Source: Semisulcospira habei (Eukaryota; Mollusca; Gastropoda; Semisulcospiridae). From it: a stretch of 64,000 bases of DNA. The position numbers were made by a program, and so were the translations under genes. The stretch spans positions 18,053,412 through 18,117,411 of the forward strand of contig BTPG01000004.1 in assembly GCA_036245525.1 (NCBI GenBank), read 5' to 3'. The notes beneath the pieces were generated by a model. The model made no database searches. It was not told the origin of the DNA and saw only the letters and a list, made by a program, of their open reading frames with translations. Below, in pieces: positions 50,373 to 62,338 of this stretch. The number at the start of each line of letters is the position of its first letter. The stretch's first letter is position 1.

Positions 50373-50947
50373 AGTATTTTTCGAAAAAATTTATTTTAAG
50401 AAAAAATACATTTTTTGTTTTGGGGGTCAGCAAAAGGCATACATTAAATTCTCGTGAGCCCCTGCAGGGGCTAATAAGCCTCTTGCACGTGGAGCAGCTG
50501 GCAGAATCCCTTGAATGTGTGAACTTTGCACATTCTTTTACCTACGTCTTGTTTCATGGCTCAACTCGATATGCACACAAAAAAACAAGTAAAATTTAGG
50601 GTGTGCTTCTTCTAGCTGCTATCGTGATTACTTTCTTAATAATTAGCCATTTAAGACCATTTAAAGTATTTAGAGGCTGCATAAAGGTTGACATCACCAT
50701 TGACTTACAGTATTTAGAGAATACTATGTGGCATGTGCTGCATTCCATGGGTTGTCATGCACCTAATCAGTTTTAAACATGAAAACCTGCAGATGTAATC
50801 ATAAGAGAAAATGTGCTGTCATATGTGTAAGTTCTAAAATTTCAAGAGTAACTGATTTTTCAGGTGTGCAAGTTGAACAGTTATGAGACCAGGAAAAAAA
50901 ATGCTGGTGTGCAGGTTGTAAAATTAAAAGAACTTTTGATTTTTCAG

Positions 50948-51093
50948 GTGTGCAGGTTGTTCCTGGTACTCCGGGACCTGTGAACTCCGCCGCGGAGGCA
51001 CTGACATTCTGCAAGGAGCATGGGTTACCTGTTATTTTCAAAGCTGCGTTTGGAGGTGGTGGGCGTGGCATGCGAGTAGTTAGGAACATCAAG
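50948..51093 (+). CDS. PC: pyruvate carboxylase, fourth coding exon
   Basis: The TTTTCAG acceptor ends at 50947. The exon completes the split Gly and reads [20 protein letters not shown], then [40 protein letters not shown] is the ATP-grasp lysine and glycine-rich loop that closes over ATP. It ends in phase 0 (AAG|GTAATT). The intron before it is 6993 bp, about 550 bp without the DIRS element. No continuation exon (the stretch normally starting E-L/V-E-E) was found in the remaining 12.9 kb, so the rest of the gene lies outside the window. Confidence 0.96.
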
Positions 51094-51163
51094 GTAATTG
51101 CATTGTGTACTGGTCTGTGATTTTGGACCTTACAGCCTAGCTAGGCCTTGCAGCATTCAGACT

Positions 51164-51378
51164 TTAACCCTTTTAGCCCCATGGCTGCATTTCTCACATT
51201 TTGGACATGTTACCTAATGACTATGTACCAGTTGCAATAGATGGATTGACCATGGATAATTCAAGGGTAGTGCCAGATTGGTTTGGCACCTTCAGGTGCC
51301 AAGCCAATCTGGCACTACCCTTGAATTATCATGGTCAGTCTATTTCTGGTTGCAGGACGTCGGGGCTAAATGGGTTAA
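51164..51378. mobile_element. palindromic MITE, subfamily 2, with co-varied hairpin arms
   Basis: TTAACCCTTTTAGCCCC ... GGGGCTAAATGGGTTAA. The hairpin reads GATTGGTTTGGCACC / GGTGCCAAGCCAATC where sister copies have GATTAGCTTGGCGCC, so both arms changed together. Confidence 0.9.
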
Positions 51379-51709
51379 ACATTTTGAGTATGCGCTTGTA
51401 GATCTATATACAGACTATATTATGACTTTGCAAAATAAGAAAACGACGTGCTTAGTTTGTGAGACTGTGAACTTTTAGGAGCATTTTATCTGTCAGGTTG
51501 AGCACAATGATTTATTTTGCGTAAAAGGAAGGTCAATAACGTAATTTATTTATGCAGTAAACATACTTCGGATTTTGGTGTCCAGTAAATAGTTGCTCAC
51601 AGAAGAAATCCAACATGCTTGTGTTTAATTTTCAACAGAATATTTTTTTGACATCGTTATTTGCCAGTTTTGGGTTACATGTGTTAGCAAAAGTGAGCCT
51701 ATATAATGG

Positions 51710-51815
51710 GCCAGTGGTCATCTCTTTAGCATCTGCCTGTCATCCTCTGTGATAAACTTTAACGTTGGCATTTTCTCGGAGTCTATTCAAGCCACAGTCT
51801 TCAAACTTGGCCCTA
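51710..51815 (+). repeat. dispersed repeat, intact version of the MITE target at 2.1-3.06 kb
   Basis: GCAAAAGTGAG...GGGCCA(C/G)TGGTC...GATAAACTTTAACGTTGGCATTTTCTCGGAG... runs uninterrupted here, whereas at 2095-3060 a MITE splits it at TTAA. Confidence 0.8.
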
Positions 51816-51951
51816 AATAATTAATACTCTATCACACAAATCCAATGCCCTACACACACTGTCAAAACTTTAAAACTAAACAGCTAATCTCACAAACCAA
51901 TACGTACCCATTCACACACCCACGCTCATCTCCCACACACACACACACACA

Positions 51952-51990
<39 letters not shown>

Positions 51991-52152
51991 GCGCGCGCGT
52001 ATTAATCTAAGAAGTCTAAATTAATTAAAGGTATATCGTTTAAAATGAAAACAGAAAATCATAGAGTAAATATGTCACTAATTCAGTGATCACTTCCTAT
52101 GCTTTATGTTCTTAAGGCAAATGGCAATAAACAGAATCTATCTATCTATCTA
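51816..52152. other. no gene recognised; (CACG)n and (TATC)n runs
   Basis: A CA/CGCA microsatellite lies at 51936-52000 and a short CTAT run at 52137-52151, directly before the LINE. Confidence 0.6.
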
Positions 52153-52801
52153 GGCCCACTACAGTACCGGCCTCCACGTGGCGTGGGTGGGTAGTCTCCT
52201 CAGTCACTGACTGAGTGGGCTAGCGAAGGGGTGCCATCTTTGTCCAGGATTAGGACTTGACGTCAGCAGATATGTTGTTCAGTCTTTTTTTCACTGGTCC
52301 GGTTTTTAAGGAGCTGTGCTAACCCAGGTCCTACCATGTTGGATTGGTCCTTAAAAATACTCGTTAGTTTTTGGTCCTTTGGATCCCGAGTGTTTGCCGT
52401 GCTTGGAGACCCGTGTCAGGGGAGAAGAAGATCCTGGTGGCTGAAACACTCCACTTTGGCCTTGACTTCTACTTAAACGGGAGGCTAGGAGTACCGGCTT
52501 GGTCAATCGGCTCTTGTCACTTTGAGCCCTATCCCACTGTTGACATGCAGGTCGATATATGGAGCACCATGCTACAGCCGCTGCTGCTGATTAGGCGCTT
52601 TACGCCAGTATTCCCCTGCATTCAACAATGTGATAGAAGGCGGTGGCTCAAACGGTTCAATCGGGCTTACCCCCTTGAGTATATCTTTCGGGCAGTCTCC
52701 ATCATGCGTCGGCTGGAGACCCGCCGACAAATGCACTTTCCCTTGTTGGGCTCGGTGGCGGGCGGGGACCCCCGGGGGATGAATACCTAACATACTATAA
52801 T

Positions 52802-54240
52802 ATGGAAAACCCAAAAAAAACAAAACTGGCACCAAAGCGGCACATAGTCGCCGACATTGTTATTGAGAACGATAGTGACTCTGACTGTGAGGAAGCGACG
52901 CCTCGGGCGTCAGCCGCCTGGCCTCGCTTTCTCATTATCCACAGCAAAGTTAAAGAGAAGCCTGTTTCCAAGCTGCACCCTTTCCTGGTAGGGGAGACCT
53001 TCAGGAGCTGTGTTGGCAGGCCTGAGGCCCAGCGCCTCTGGTCTGGTGACTTGCTGGTAGAGTGCCGTACCCGGGCGCACTCCAATGGGCTACTGAGGCT
53101 CTCCTCTATCGGAGACACTCCAGTGGAGTCACTCCCCACAAAACGATGAATTCTTCTAGAGGAGTGATTAAAGATCAAGCATTGGCCGAACTGTCTGAAG
53201 ATGAACTTGTACGGAACCTTAAGTCACAGGGGGTGACCTACGTCAGGCGCTTCGTTTCCAAACGAGGTGGTAGGGAGATCCGTCTCCCTACCATCATCCT
53301 GACGTTTGGCACCCCCACCGCTCCTACTTCCATCTGGGGAGTTTACTACTCCCTAAAAGTGAAAAAGTACGTCCCTCTCCCCCTCCGTTGCTTTAAGTGC
53401 CAAAAGTATGGCCATGGGCAGAAGACATGCCGCCAGGCAGAGGCTCTATGCGCCCGCTGCACTAAGCCCGGACACTCTGCCGAGTCCTGCACAGCCATCC
53501 CCCTGTGTGTGAATTGCCAGGGGCGCATATGGCTTCGGACAAGAAGTGCCCTTGTTGGATATCCGAGTGCAAGATTCAGCAGGTGCGTGTGGAGAAGGGG
53601 CTGTCCTTTGCGGACGCCAAAAAACTGGTTGATGGCCCTGGTGCAGCTGAGGCTGCGCCAAACTCAAATAACACCTTTGTGTATACTTTTAGTGCTGTGG
53701 TGGCAGGCAAGCGCCCCACCAAAGACTTCTCTTGTCAAACCCCAACTTCTTGGTTGGGGGCGGAGCCTCGTATCCTCTCGCCCCTGGAGAGTAACCCTCC
53801 TCCAGTGATGACGAGGAGCCAGGGAACGCAGAGGGCGGTCGATACCGGTCCGGTGGCACCGCCTTCTGCTGCCCCTAACCCTCAGCCCCCCACCCAAGCC
53901 TGCCAATCTTACTACAAAGACTTCTGGCTCTGGTCAGCCTTCTAGGGCCGCCAACTCTGGTGGCAGGAACGCTGTCCCGGCCCAGAAGTCTAAGAAAGTT
54001 ATGGGACCGCTGTGCGTACGGGCTCAGAAGGGGGACACTGATGTCCCCCTTCAAAATAAATATGCTGCATTGGAGGAGCAGATGGAGGGTGTGGAAGTTG
54101 TTGTGGCTGGTGCTGCGGCAGCTCCTCCCTCCTCATCTCTGAGGAACCAGAGGAGGCCCGGGAGTCGACCCCCCCCCTGTTTCTTCGACTCCTTCCAAAG
54201 CACAGGAAAAGGGGGGAAAGAACTGTTCTCCTCCACATAA
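52802..54240 (+). pseudogene. I-like LINE ORF1 (nucleic-acid-binding)
   Basis: Frames 52802-53149, 53062-53808, 53505-53945 and 54001-54240 form one broken protein. It begins MENPKKTKLAPKRH, with WPRFLIIH and a basic middle, then three CCHC-type knuckles (CFKCQKYGHGQKTC, CARCTKPGHSAESC, CVNCQG…AH…KKC). The third is split by a one-base loss near 53518. Such ORF1 proteins coat LINE RNA. A further frameshift lies near 53945. Not functional. Confidence 0.8.
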
Positions 54241-54249
54241 AACCTAACC

Positions 54250-57200
54250 ATGTGCTCGCTGCTTCAGTGGAATTGTCGTGGTTTTGACACCAACTTTGAA
54301 GAATTACGCCTTTTAGTGAAGTCCTATAACCCCTCAGTAATATCTCTTCAGGAGACTTACCTGAAGACTTCTGACCCTGTCTCCTTTAATGGTTTTTTTG
54401 CTATCCATAAAGGCTCTGATTCAGAGAGATGCTCGGGTGGAGTGGCTCTTCTCATTAGCAACCAGCTTTTATGTAGCCCCGTTAGTGTTGACACCTGTCT
54501 TCAGGCTGTCGCAGCTCAGGTTACCTTAAAGAAGACCATAACCATATGCAGTATTTACCTGCCACCATCCCTATGGGTCTGTAGTAATGATATTTTTAAC
54601 TTAGTAGATCAGCTGCCCCCTCCCTTTATTTTCATGGGAGATTTTAACGGTCACGCTCACTTGTGGGGTAGTGACCACTAAGATGGCAGAGGTCAGATGT
54701 TATAAGATGTTTTTTCTCAACTTAACCTATGAATTTTTAATGATGGCTCACCTACTTACTCTATCCCAGGTTCAGGATCTAGTTCTGTTCTAGACCTCAC
54801 TGTGTGTGATCCTTCTCTCATGCTGGACTTTGGCTGGAAGGTTCACGACGACCTGTGTGGTAGTGACCACTTCCCAGTAGTACTGTCATCCGTCAGCAGT
54901 GGGGAGGACCCACCGGTGGGGCACTGGAATCTTAAGAAAGCTAACTGGCCTCTGTTCACCTCCCTCTGTCAGTCTCGTATTACAGAGGAGGTGGTCATGT
55001 CAGCTGAAGAACCTGTTTCTTCTTTTACTACTATTTTGTTGGACGTAGTGAGTGAAACCATCCCTAAAACTTCCGCATCAGTCCCTCGGAAGCAGAGAGT
55101 ACCATGGTTCAATGAAGAGTGCCGCAAGGCCCAAAAAGTGTGCAAAACTGCTCAGCGACGTGCTTTCCGTAATCCGTCGCAAGTGAATATTTTAACCTTT
55201 AAAAGACAGAGGGCGAAAGCCCGTTACATTTTTAAACATGAACGCCGTGCTTCCTGGAGACACTTCGTTTCATCTTTAACTTCTCGGACTCCGTCCCAGA
55301 AAGTCTGGAAGGCTGTGCGAAGAATTAGGGGCAGGCTTGGCTCGGCTTCTGTTGGCCATCTTAGAGATGATGCCAGCTTGGTCACAGATAAAAAAGCTGT
55401 GGCCAATTTGCTTGCCTCCACCATTGCCCATAATTCTTTGACAGAGCATTATTCACCCTTCTTCCAGAGAGAGAAGGAGAAGCGAGAGTCTCGTATTTGT
55501 GATTTTAAGTCCGATAACTCAGAAGACTATAATGCCCCTTTTACATTATCAGAATTGCAGCAAGCCGTGCAGAAATGTAATGACTCTGCTGCTGGCCTAG
55601 ATACCATCCACTATCAATTCCTAACGCATCTGCCTGAGAGGTCACTCCTTGTACTTCTTAAGGCCTTTAACCATATCTGGAGAACTGGCCATTTTCCGCC
55701 GTCTTGTCACCAGGCAGTGGTTGTACCGATCCCCAAGCCGGGTAAGGATCCTCCCAACCCGGGCAACTACCGGCCTATCGCTTTGACATCATGTTTATGT
55801 AAAACTATGGAGCGCTTGGTCAACGCCCACCTGGTGTGGGAACTTGAGTCACAGGGTCTCCTCACAGACCTCCAGTGCGGTTTCCGGCGCTTCTGTAGTA
55901 CAACTGACCATTTAGTCCGCTTTGAATCATTTATTCGAGATGCTTTTGTCAACAAGCAGCATGTCTATGCAATTTTCTTCGATCTTGAGAAGGCGTAAGA
56001 CCATACCTGGAAGTATGGCATAATGTCCGACTTCTTGGACATGGTTTTAAAGGGCACCTGCCAGTCTTTATTCACAATTTTTTGACTAACCGTTCGTTCC
56101 ATGTCCGTGGGGGCTCCACCCTCTCCGACTCCTTTGAACAGGAGATGGGTGTCCCACAGGGCAGCATTCTATCTCCTGTTTTATTTAGTATTAAAATTAA
56201 TAACATTGTAAAGGACGTCAAGGATGATTCTGAATGCTCTTTGTCTGTTGACGACTTTGCTTTGTGCGCACGTGGTCGAGGACTTGCGTCCCTTGAGAGG
56301 CGCTTGCAGCTGTGCGTTGATCGCATCCAGCGGTGGGTGTCTCTCAATGGATTTAAGTTCTCGCCCTCCAAGACAGTCTGTGTGCATTTTGCTCACCAGA
56401 CGAAATTTTTTACAGAACCTAGCCTGAGCATTGCTGGAGTGCCAATTAAGGTGGCCGTGGAGGCGAAGTTTCTGGGGGTCATCTTTGACAAAAGACTTAC
56501 CTTCCGCAACCATATTAATTACCTCAGAACCTCTTGTCAGAAGGCTCTCAACGTTCTTCGTGTTGTTGGTCATACTGACTGGGGTGCGGACCGTACTGTC
56601 TTACTTCAACTGTACCGGGCCCTTGTTCGGTCCAAACTGGATTATGGCTCCGTGGTGTATGGCTCAGCTTCCAAGTCTGTGCTACTGCGTCTGAATACAA
56701 TTCATCATCAGGGTCTGCGGATATGTCTTTGGGCCTTCAGGACATCTCCAGTTCCCAGTCTGTATGCCGAGGCAGGGGAGCCTTCTCTCAAGCTCCGCCG
56801 CATCCGCCTCATGCTCAGCTACGTTCTGAAACTGAAGGCCCATCCAGACAATCCTGCCTATGATTGTGTTTTTAAACCATCGTTTGCAGAGATTTACGAT
56901 ACCCATCCGGGAGCTGCCCGTCCACTTTCTTTCCGTTTCCGACCTCATCTGTAGGCGGCCGGATTGGACCTGGACAGAGTTTCGGAATCCCTGCAACACA
57001 TCACTCCACCCTGGCTCTTACCAGTTCCTGACATCTTGCTGGACTTGACTCATCTGTATTTAGTGCAGAACTGCAGGCGGTTCTGATGGCACTCAGGCAT
57101 GCTTATCGATCTAGAGAAAGGAACTTCCTGATTCTGTCTGACTCTTTCTGCCCTGCAGGCCCTTCAGGGCACGGGAAATGACCACCCACTGCTGGTGCAG

Positions 57201-57641
57201 ATCAGAGAGCTCTACGCAGATTTGATGAAGGAATATTATGACATCATTTTTATTTGGGTCCCGGGGCATGTGGGCATCGAAGGCAACAGGATCGCAGATT
57301 CTGCTGCCAATGATGCCCGCAACGACCCTGTCCCTGACACACAGACTGTTTATAGTGATTTTAGACCTGTGGTTAGTGCGTACAGGAGACTGTCCTTGCT
57401 CGGCTCCACATTGGGCACACATGTTACACACTCTTATTTACTAAAACAGGAGGAAGGTCCTTGGTGTTATGCCTGCGACGAGCAGTACTCTGTTCAACAC
57501 TTTTTGCTGTCTTGTGCTGATCTAATCGACACAAGGTATAAACATTTCACAGCAGACTCCTTGAAGGTTTTGTTCCGGGATGTACCCCCGGACAAGATCT
57601 CCAGTTTTCTGAGGGAGTGCCATATTTTTCATAAGATTTGA
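54250..57641 (+). pseudogene. I-like LINE ORF2 (endonuclease, RT, RNase H)
   Basis: Endonuclease: LLQWNCRGF, ISLQETYL, FMGDFNGHAHLWGS and CGSDHFPVVLS. Reverse transcriptase: VVPIPKPGKDP, NYRPIALTSCLCKTMERLV, LQCGFRRFCSTTDHL, FFDLEKA followed by a stop in place of the usual Tyr, GVPQGSILSPVLFSI, and SVDDFALC where the family has YxDD-type residues. RNase H: IFIWVPGHVGIEGNRIADSAA. Stops at 54679, 54703, about 54730 and 55996, plus frameshifts near 56045 and 56955-57195, make it dead. The frame starts 9 nt after the ORF1 end. Confidence 0.85.
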
Positions 57642-57866
57642 GCGTTTATAGACTATGATGTTTCTATTATTTTGACCTATTTGAGAGTCTGTCGACGCTT
57701 TCTTTAAAGACCTGTGCGACTTTTTAGCCTGACATATTTTTAAGGTATATTTACATCATGTCTTAAGACCTTTCTTTTAGTCTGGCTGACCAGATTTTTA
57801 CCCTTCCCGCTGTGAGATGGCCTTAGTTGCCTGCTCGGTGTTAAACCCAAATAACTAACTAACTAA

Positions 57867-59830
57867 GCTTCTCCATACCGAGTGGGCTCTTCGCCCCAAC
57901 CTTTTTCGGATGATTTGCGTGCACTTTGCGTGCACTGGGAGACTCCCATGATCGACCTTTTCGCAACGAGTTGGAATACACAACTGCCCCTCTTCGTCTC
58001 TCCCGTTCAGACCCCCTCGCATGGGCGGTAGATGCTCTCTCCATTCCCTGGGAGGGTCTCCTGGCATACTGTCCATCTGTGCTGGTGCCCAAGATTCTCC
58101 TAAAGCTCAGAGGCTGCAACGCGGTGCTGTTCCTGGTAGCCCCGTTCTTTTGGACCAAGAGCTGGACCACAGATCTCCTGAGCTAGTCTCGCCACGGATC
58201 CCCTGCTGCGGCTTCCCATGCCGCGCACGATGCTGAAGCAGCCCGGGCAGGATTTTTTTCACCCTTGCCCGGAGAGTCTCCTCTTACATGCCTGGCGATT
58301 GTGCGGCGTGCCCTCACCGCTCGAGGTTTCTCGGATGCGGTGGTGGCGGCTATCGCTACAGCACGACGACCTTCCACCAGGAAAGTCTACGAGGGAAAAT
58401 GGCGGGTTTTGCAGTCTTGGTGCGAGACTCGACACCTCTCCCCCACAGGTTTGACTATGCCCCAGCTCGCCAAGTTCTTTCTGTGGCTTTTTGAGGATCA
58501 GAGCCTGGTGCCCATCACCATTCGGGGATATCTTTCTATGGTGGCTGACACTGCCATTTGGGCCGGCCAGATCCAGGGTCTTGCAAGGACCTCGCCGACC
58601 TCATGGCTCACTTCGACCTCCAGCGGCCAGTGACCCGATCCCTGCTCCCACAATGGGACCTTGCTTGGGTGTTAACCTGGCTCAACACTGCTCGTTTTGA
58701 ACCTCTGCCCTTGGCGTGGTTCTCAGACTTGACAAGGAAGACATGCTTCCTGCTGGCTCTTGCCACTGCCTCTCGAGTGAGTGAGCTCCACGCTCTCTCC
58801 GTGCACCCGTGCTGCCTGCAGCTCCGGGCCGACAGCTCGGTTCAACTCCTCACTAGTCCTTCCTTTTTGGCCCAAAACAGGCTCCCCTCAGCCGCCCCTC
58901 AACCGATCACTCTTTGTCCACTTCGGGGCCCTGACACGCCCCGGGAAGTGCGACAGCAGGATCCGGTCAGGGCATTAAAAATCTACCTCCGTCGGTCAAA
59001 GCCCCGATGGCGAGGACGTTCCTGCCTCCTCCTGCCCTTGGCTCCAGGCAGGACCGATATTTCCACCCAGACGATCTCCGCTTGGCTGCCAGGAGTCATA
59101 CAATCTGTCTACGAAGACCTCTCGACAGAGGGAGCGAAGAGGCTGCGGATTTGGGCACACGAGGTCCGGGCTGTCTCCACGAGCGTCACGTTCGACTGCA
59201 ACTGCGCCGTGAGGGACATTGTGGCGGCTGTGGGCTGGCGGGCCGAATCTACTTTCGCCCGTTTCTACTTTAGAGACCTCTCAGGCCAGCGACAGAACCT
59301 GGCTCTCGTGGCGGACATTGCTGCGGCGCAACACTCCCTCCTGGCGCTGGATGCGCTGTAGGTAATGCTTAGCTGAAATTATCGGGAGTGCGCACCAACA
59401 GGGCTCCTAGCTAAGCAGTTACACAGTTTTCGATCTTTGGGCGGCACCGTCCTCCTCTTCACAATTCTTCCTTTCAGTAATGCAATCGGTAATGTTTTTG
59501 AAGAAATAAATGTATTTTTTTTTAAATCAATTTTTGGAAAAATACTTACCGATGGCATTACTCAAACTTCCCTCCCACCTTCCCCGCTTGCTGCCAGTCC
59601 GCTAAGATAGAACTGGCTATAACGGACTCTCGCGAGATTAGGAAGGGAGGCTACCCGGAGGATAGGGAGGCCACTCGGGGGAGTAGGTAACTGCTTGCTA
59701 GAGTTAAGTCCCTGGTTGTGTAGCAACACAACAATTTTGGAGGCTGAAATTGACAAGCTAAGTGTATTTTCCTTTCAGTAATGCCATCGGTAAGTATTTT
59801 TCGAAAAAAATTATTTTAAAGAAAAATACG
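57867..59830 (+). mobile_element. 5'-truncated DIRS element of a second subfamily
   Basis: Collinear with 48447-50400 of the complete element but clearly diverged: tail of RNase H/RT, recombinase, internal complementary region (about 59465-59570) and right inverted repeat (about 59590-59815). No left part is present before the adjoining LINE, so truncation is real and not just interruption. Confidence 0.85.
58265..59361 (+). pseudogene. DIRS tyrosine recombinase, frameshifted
   Basis: The N-terminal domain (MPGESPLTCLAIVRRALTAR..., 58265-58560) and catalytic core (58558-59361) are in different frames, broken near 58550 where about 10 bp differ from the intact copy. The core keeps ATASRVSELHA (Arg), AHEVRAVSTS (His, Arg) and FARFYFRDL (Tyr), so catalytic residues survive although the gene is broken. 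Confidence 0.85.
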
Positions 59831-59837
59831 TATTCTT

Positions 59838-61150
59838 TGAGGTCAAGATCATAGCCGTCATATTTTTGGGAGCTTTCTTGCATGCCATATATCTAAAACC
59901 ACTGGACAATTCGATCCAGATAGTAGATGACATTTTGTGTTTTAAAAGAAATACGAGAAGCCAAAAACTTGCTGCTGTAAAGGTCAAGATCACGACAACT
60001 GTTGTATTGGAACCTTAGTGCAGGTGAGAATTCTGAAGAAACTGAACCAATTAAAACTAAATTTAAGATAATGACACTACAACTCATAACAGAATATTTG
60101 ATGAGAAAATCAAGTTATCTTCTTCAAGGTCAAGGTCATGGATATGGTTTGATGCATTTTGCAGACTTTTCTCTTAAAAGACTTGACCAATTGGATCCAA
60201 ATTTAAGGCCATGATACTCGAAATAAAAGTTAAGTAACGTGAACCAAAAGCTGGTCCTTAACCTCAAGGTCAAGGTCACAACTACATACAATATTTGTTA
60301 GAACCTCTGTGCAATTAATAAGTCTCGAAACCCTAATCCGATTTTGTCAAAAATATGGGTGATGACAACGTGTCTTACACAAAAAGAACATCGATACTTA
60401 GCTTACATTGTTCAAATGGCTGCAACATCTTGACCTTCAAGATAATAATATCTTCATAATTTATTAAGGAGACGTCTTTTTTATGAATATCTCGCAACAT
60501 ACCAAATTCGAAGCAAATGTATGTAGTATATTTGGAGATATCTCTTAATTAAAAAAAATGTATGGCCGACTTGACCCTGACCATGAAGGTAGAATCCTAA
60601 TTTTTTTTTTATGTCACTTTCTTACTTGAAAGACTGTCATCATTTTATATTGTTCCGTCTGGAACCATCTAATTTCAAATATATATTGCCTGGACAAGAA
60701 TACATGACTTTAAAAAAGAGCATGTCTGCTACAGCCTTGAACTTCAAATTAGTCACGTCATTTAAGCATAAACATATTCTGTTTAACATTCCTATACAAT
60801 ACATAACATTTGAAGCAAACAGTCTTGTTCGTTTCACATTTGTCAAATTCAAAGACAAAGAATAAATATTGTTACCATGACCTTGACCTCAGAAATAGCA
60901 ACTTGATTCTTGTCTGTGACACTTCTTTTAATATACTTACTCTTTTCAGCAACGTTTGAGGCACAGTGGGGCACATACATACCACATGAAAATAAACATT
61001 GTTGCCATGGCTACGACCTTCAACCGTGAAGGTCATGGCAAAATGTTTGCATACAATACTTTGTTGTATTATTATGAAACGAATCATTTGAGTAGTTTCT
61101 GTGAACTTACATAAAGGACAAAAAAGCAAATCTGTCCAGCTGTGACCTTG
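59838..61150. repeat. degenerate ~145-bp tandem array marked by TCAAGGTCA words
   Basis: GGTCAAG or its complement occurs at 59841, 59982, 60128, 60269, 60431, 60572, (60731, weak), 60878, 61014 and 61143, spaced 129-162 bp. The first four are on the plus strand and most of the rest on the minus. Between them related phrases recur (GACCAATTGGATCC / GACAATTCGATCC, AAATTTAAG). No coding frame is supported. Confidence 0.75.
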
Positions 61151-61561
61151 TCCTTAGCGATAGCGACATTATCTGTAACTGACATACTAGTTGACCAAAG
61201 ACTATCGTCAGTTAAAGTTTCGGTTGAATAAATCGTATGGTTTCAGAAAAGATTACCTTGACAAAAAAAGAAATGGAATAGCATGTAATCCCAAGCACTC
61301 CGACACATTAAATTCAGTATACCCCCTTCACCCCTTGTGTCCTAAGAGAGGGTAACAAAGGTCATCCATAAGTTGATTCATGTAATAGTATTGCCAGCAA
61401 CAATGTATAAGTAACCAGTCTGTAGAGTGTCAGAAAGTACCTTGGTAAAAGTTGCTTTTGGCAAAATGTCACTAACATATTTGCTGACCTTTTATGACAT
61501 TCTGTCTTTGGCAAAGGTCATTTGAATGTGTACACAGAGAAAGGTAATGTAGTCAACTTAC
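61151..61561. other. no gene recognised
   Basis: A/T-rich spacer. Confidence 0.45.
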
Positions 61562-62338
61562 TATATAAGCCTGCAACAAAACGTCGTGCGCGTAAGAACC
61601 AACATATTTTTAGTTAAGAAAACCGCACAACAACAGAAAAGTAGTTCTTTTTGTGATTTTGCTATGAAGACGTTGTTGGAACGTTTTCATTTTCAGTTTC
61701 CTTTTTCCCAAAATGGACTAATCTATAGATGATTTTCATGTGTATGTCCAATAGAATGTCCAGTGTGACAACAAACATTTTTCTGCAGTGAATCACGGGG
61801 GGAAAAAGTTCTTCAGTCATTGACCTTAGACGAGATAACAGAAATACAGATGACTGAAGAACTTTTTTGGTAAAATGTGGTAATCACACAAAGATCTGTG
61901 TTTTTGTGATTTAAATTGACTGAGTACAGTATGTCCACAATCACAGCCAACACTGATTGTTATTGAAAACTTAATTTCAAAAGAAATAAAATACTCTTCA
62001 TACTTCCACCTGTGAGAATAGGTTATACAATTAATTTCTTTTGAAAGAGAATAATTAAAAAAGATAAACTGACTTTAATGTGATCATGTTTATCACAGTA
62101 TGCCCACTGAAACAACCAACATTTTCAGAAAGAGCCAGCTTTAATTATTCGCTGCTGGAAATCATCTGTTTCTACATGCACATTAATTAAATTCACATAG
62201 CTTCATGTCGGATACATCAAAACTAACCAGTGCCTAAAATAAGCCTATTTTAAAGACATCTCTGTCAGTTGTTACTTTGGACATTTCTGTTGGTTGTTAC
62301 TTTTGGTACAAACAACTTTTTGTCACAGGCTCATATAC
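61562..62338. mobile_element. ~775-bp inverted-repeat element, copy 2
   Basis: Ends TATATAAGCCTG and CAGGCTCATATA. The interior is collinear with 10983-11722 (e.g. GACTAATCTATAGATGATTT, CATGTGTATGTCCAATAG, ATTTCAAAAG.AATAAAATAC). It carries small insertions relative to copy 1. Confidence 0.75.

Larger units (their letters stand above)
43974..50413 (+). mobile_element. complete DIRS-like tyrosine-recombinase retrotransposon
   Basis: 6.4 kb. The inverted terminal repeats of about 185 bp (43997-44182 and 50189-50372) are nearly identical. The internal complementary region (50036-50145) fuses the complement of the left extremity to the complement of the right extremity, as in DIRS elements that pass through a circle. 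The ORFs are gag-like, RT/RNase H and tyrosine recombinase, overlapping in different frames and all free of obvious lesions. There is no integrase and no target duplication, as expected. It sits in pyruvate carboxylase intron 3 in sense orientation. Confidence 0.93.
52153..57866 (+). mobile_element. full-length but decayed I-like LINE
   Basis: Two-ORF non-LTR element: 5' UTR (52153-52801), ORF1 with CCHC knuckles, ORF2 with endonuclease, reverse transcriptase and RNase H, 3' UTR, and a TAACTAACTAACTAA tail at 57850-57866. RNase H at the end of ORF2 points to the I group. Stops and frameshifts run throughout. The 140-codon frame at 52371-52790 falls in the 5' UTR and shows no domain. Confidence 0.85.

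Noticed and set aside
52371..52790. 140-residue protein upstream of the I-like LINE ORF1
   Set aside because: Falls in the LINE 5' UTR, with no domain and no sign of being an ORF in its own right.
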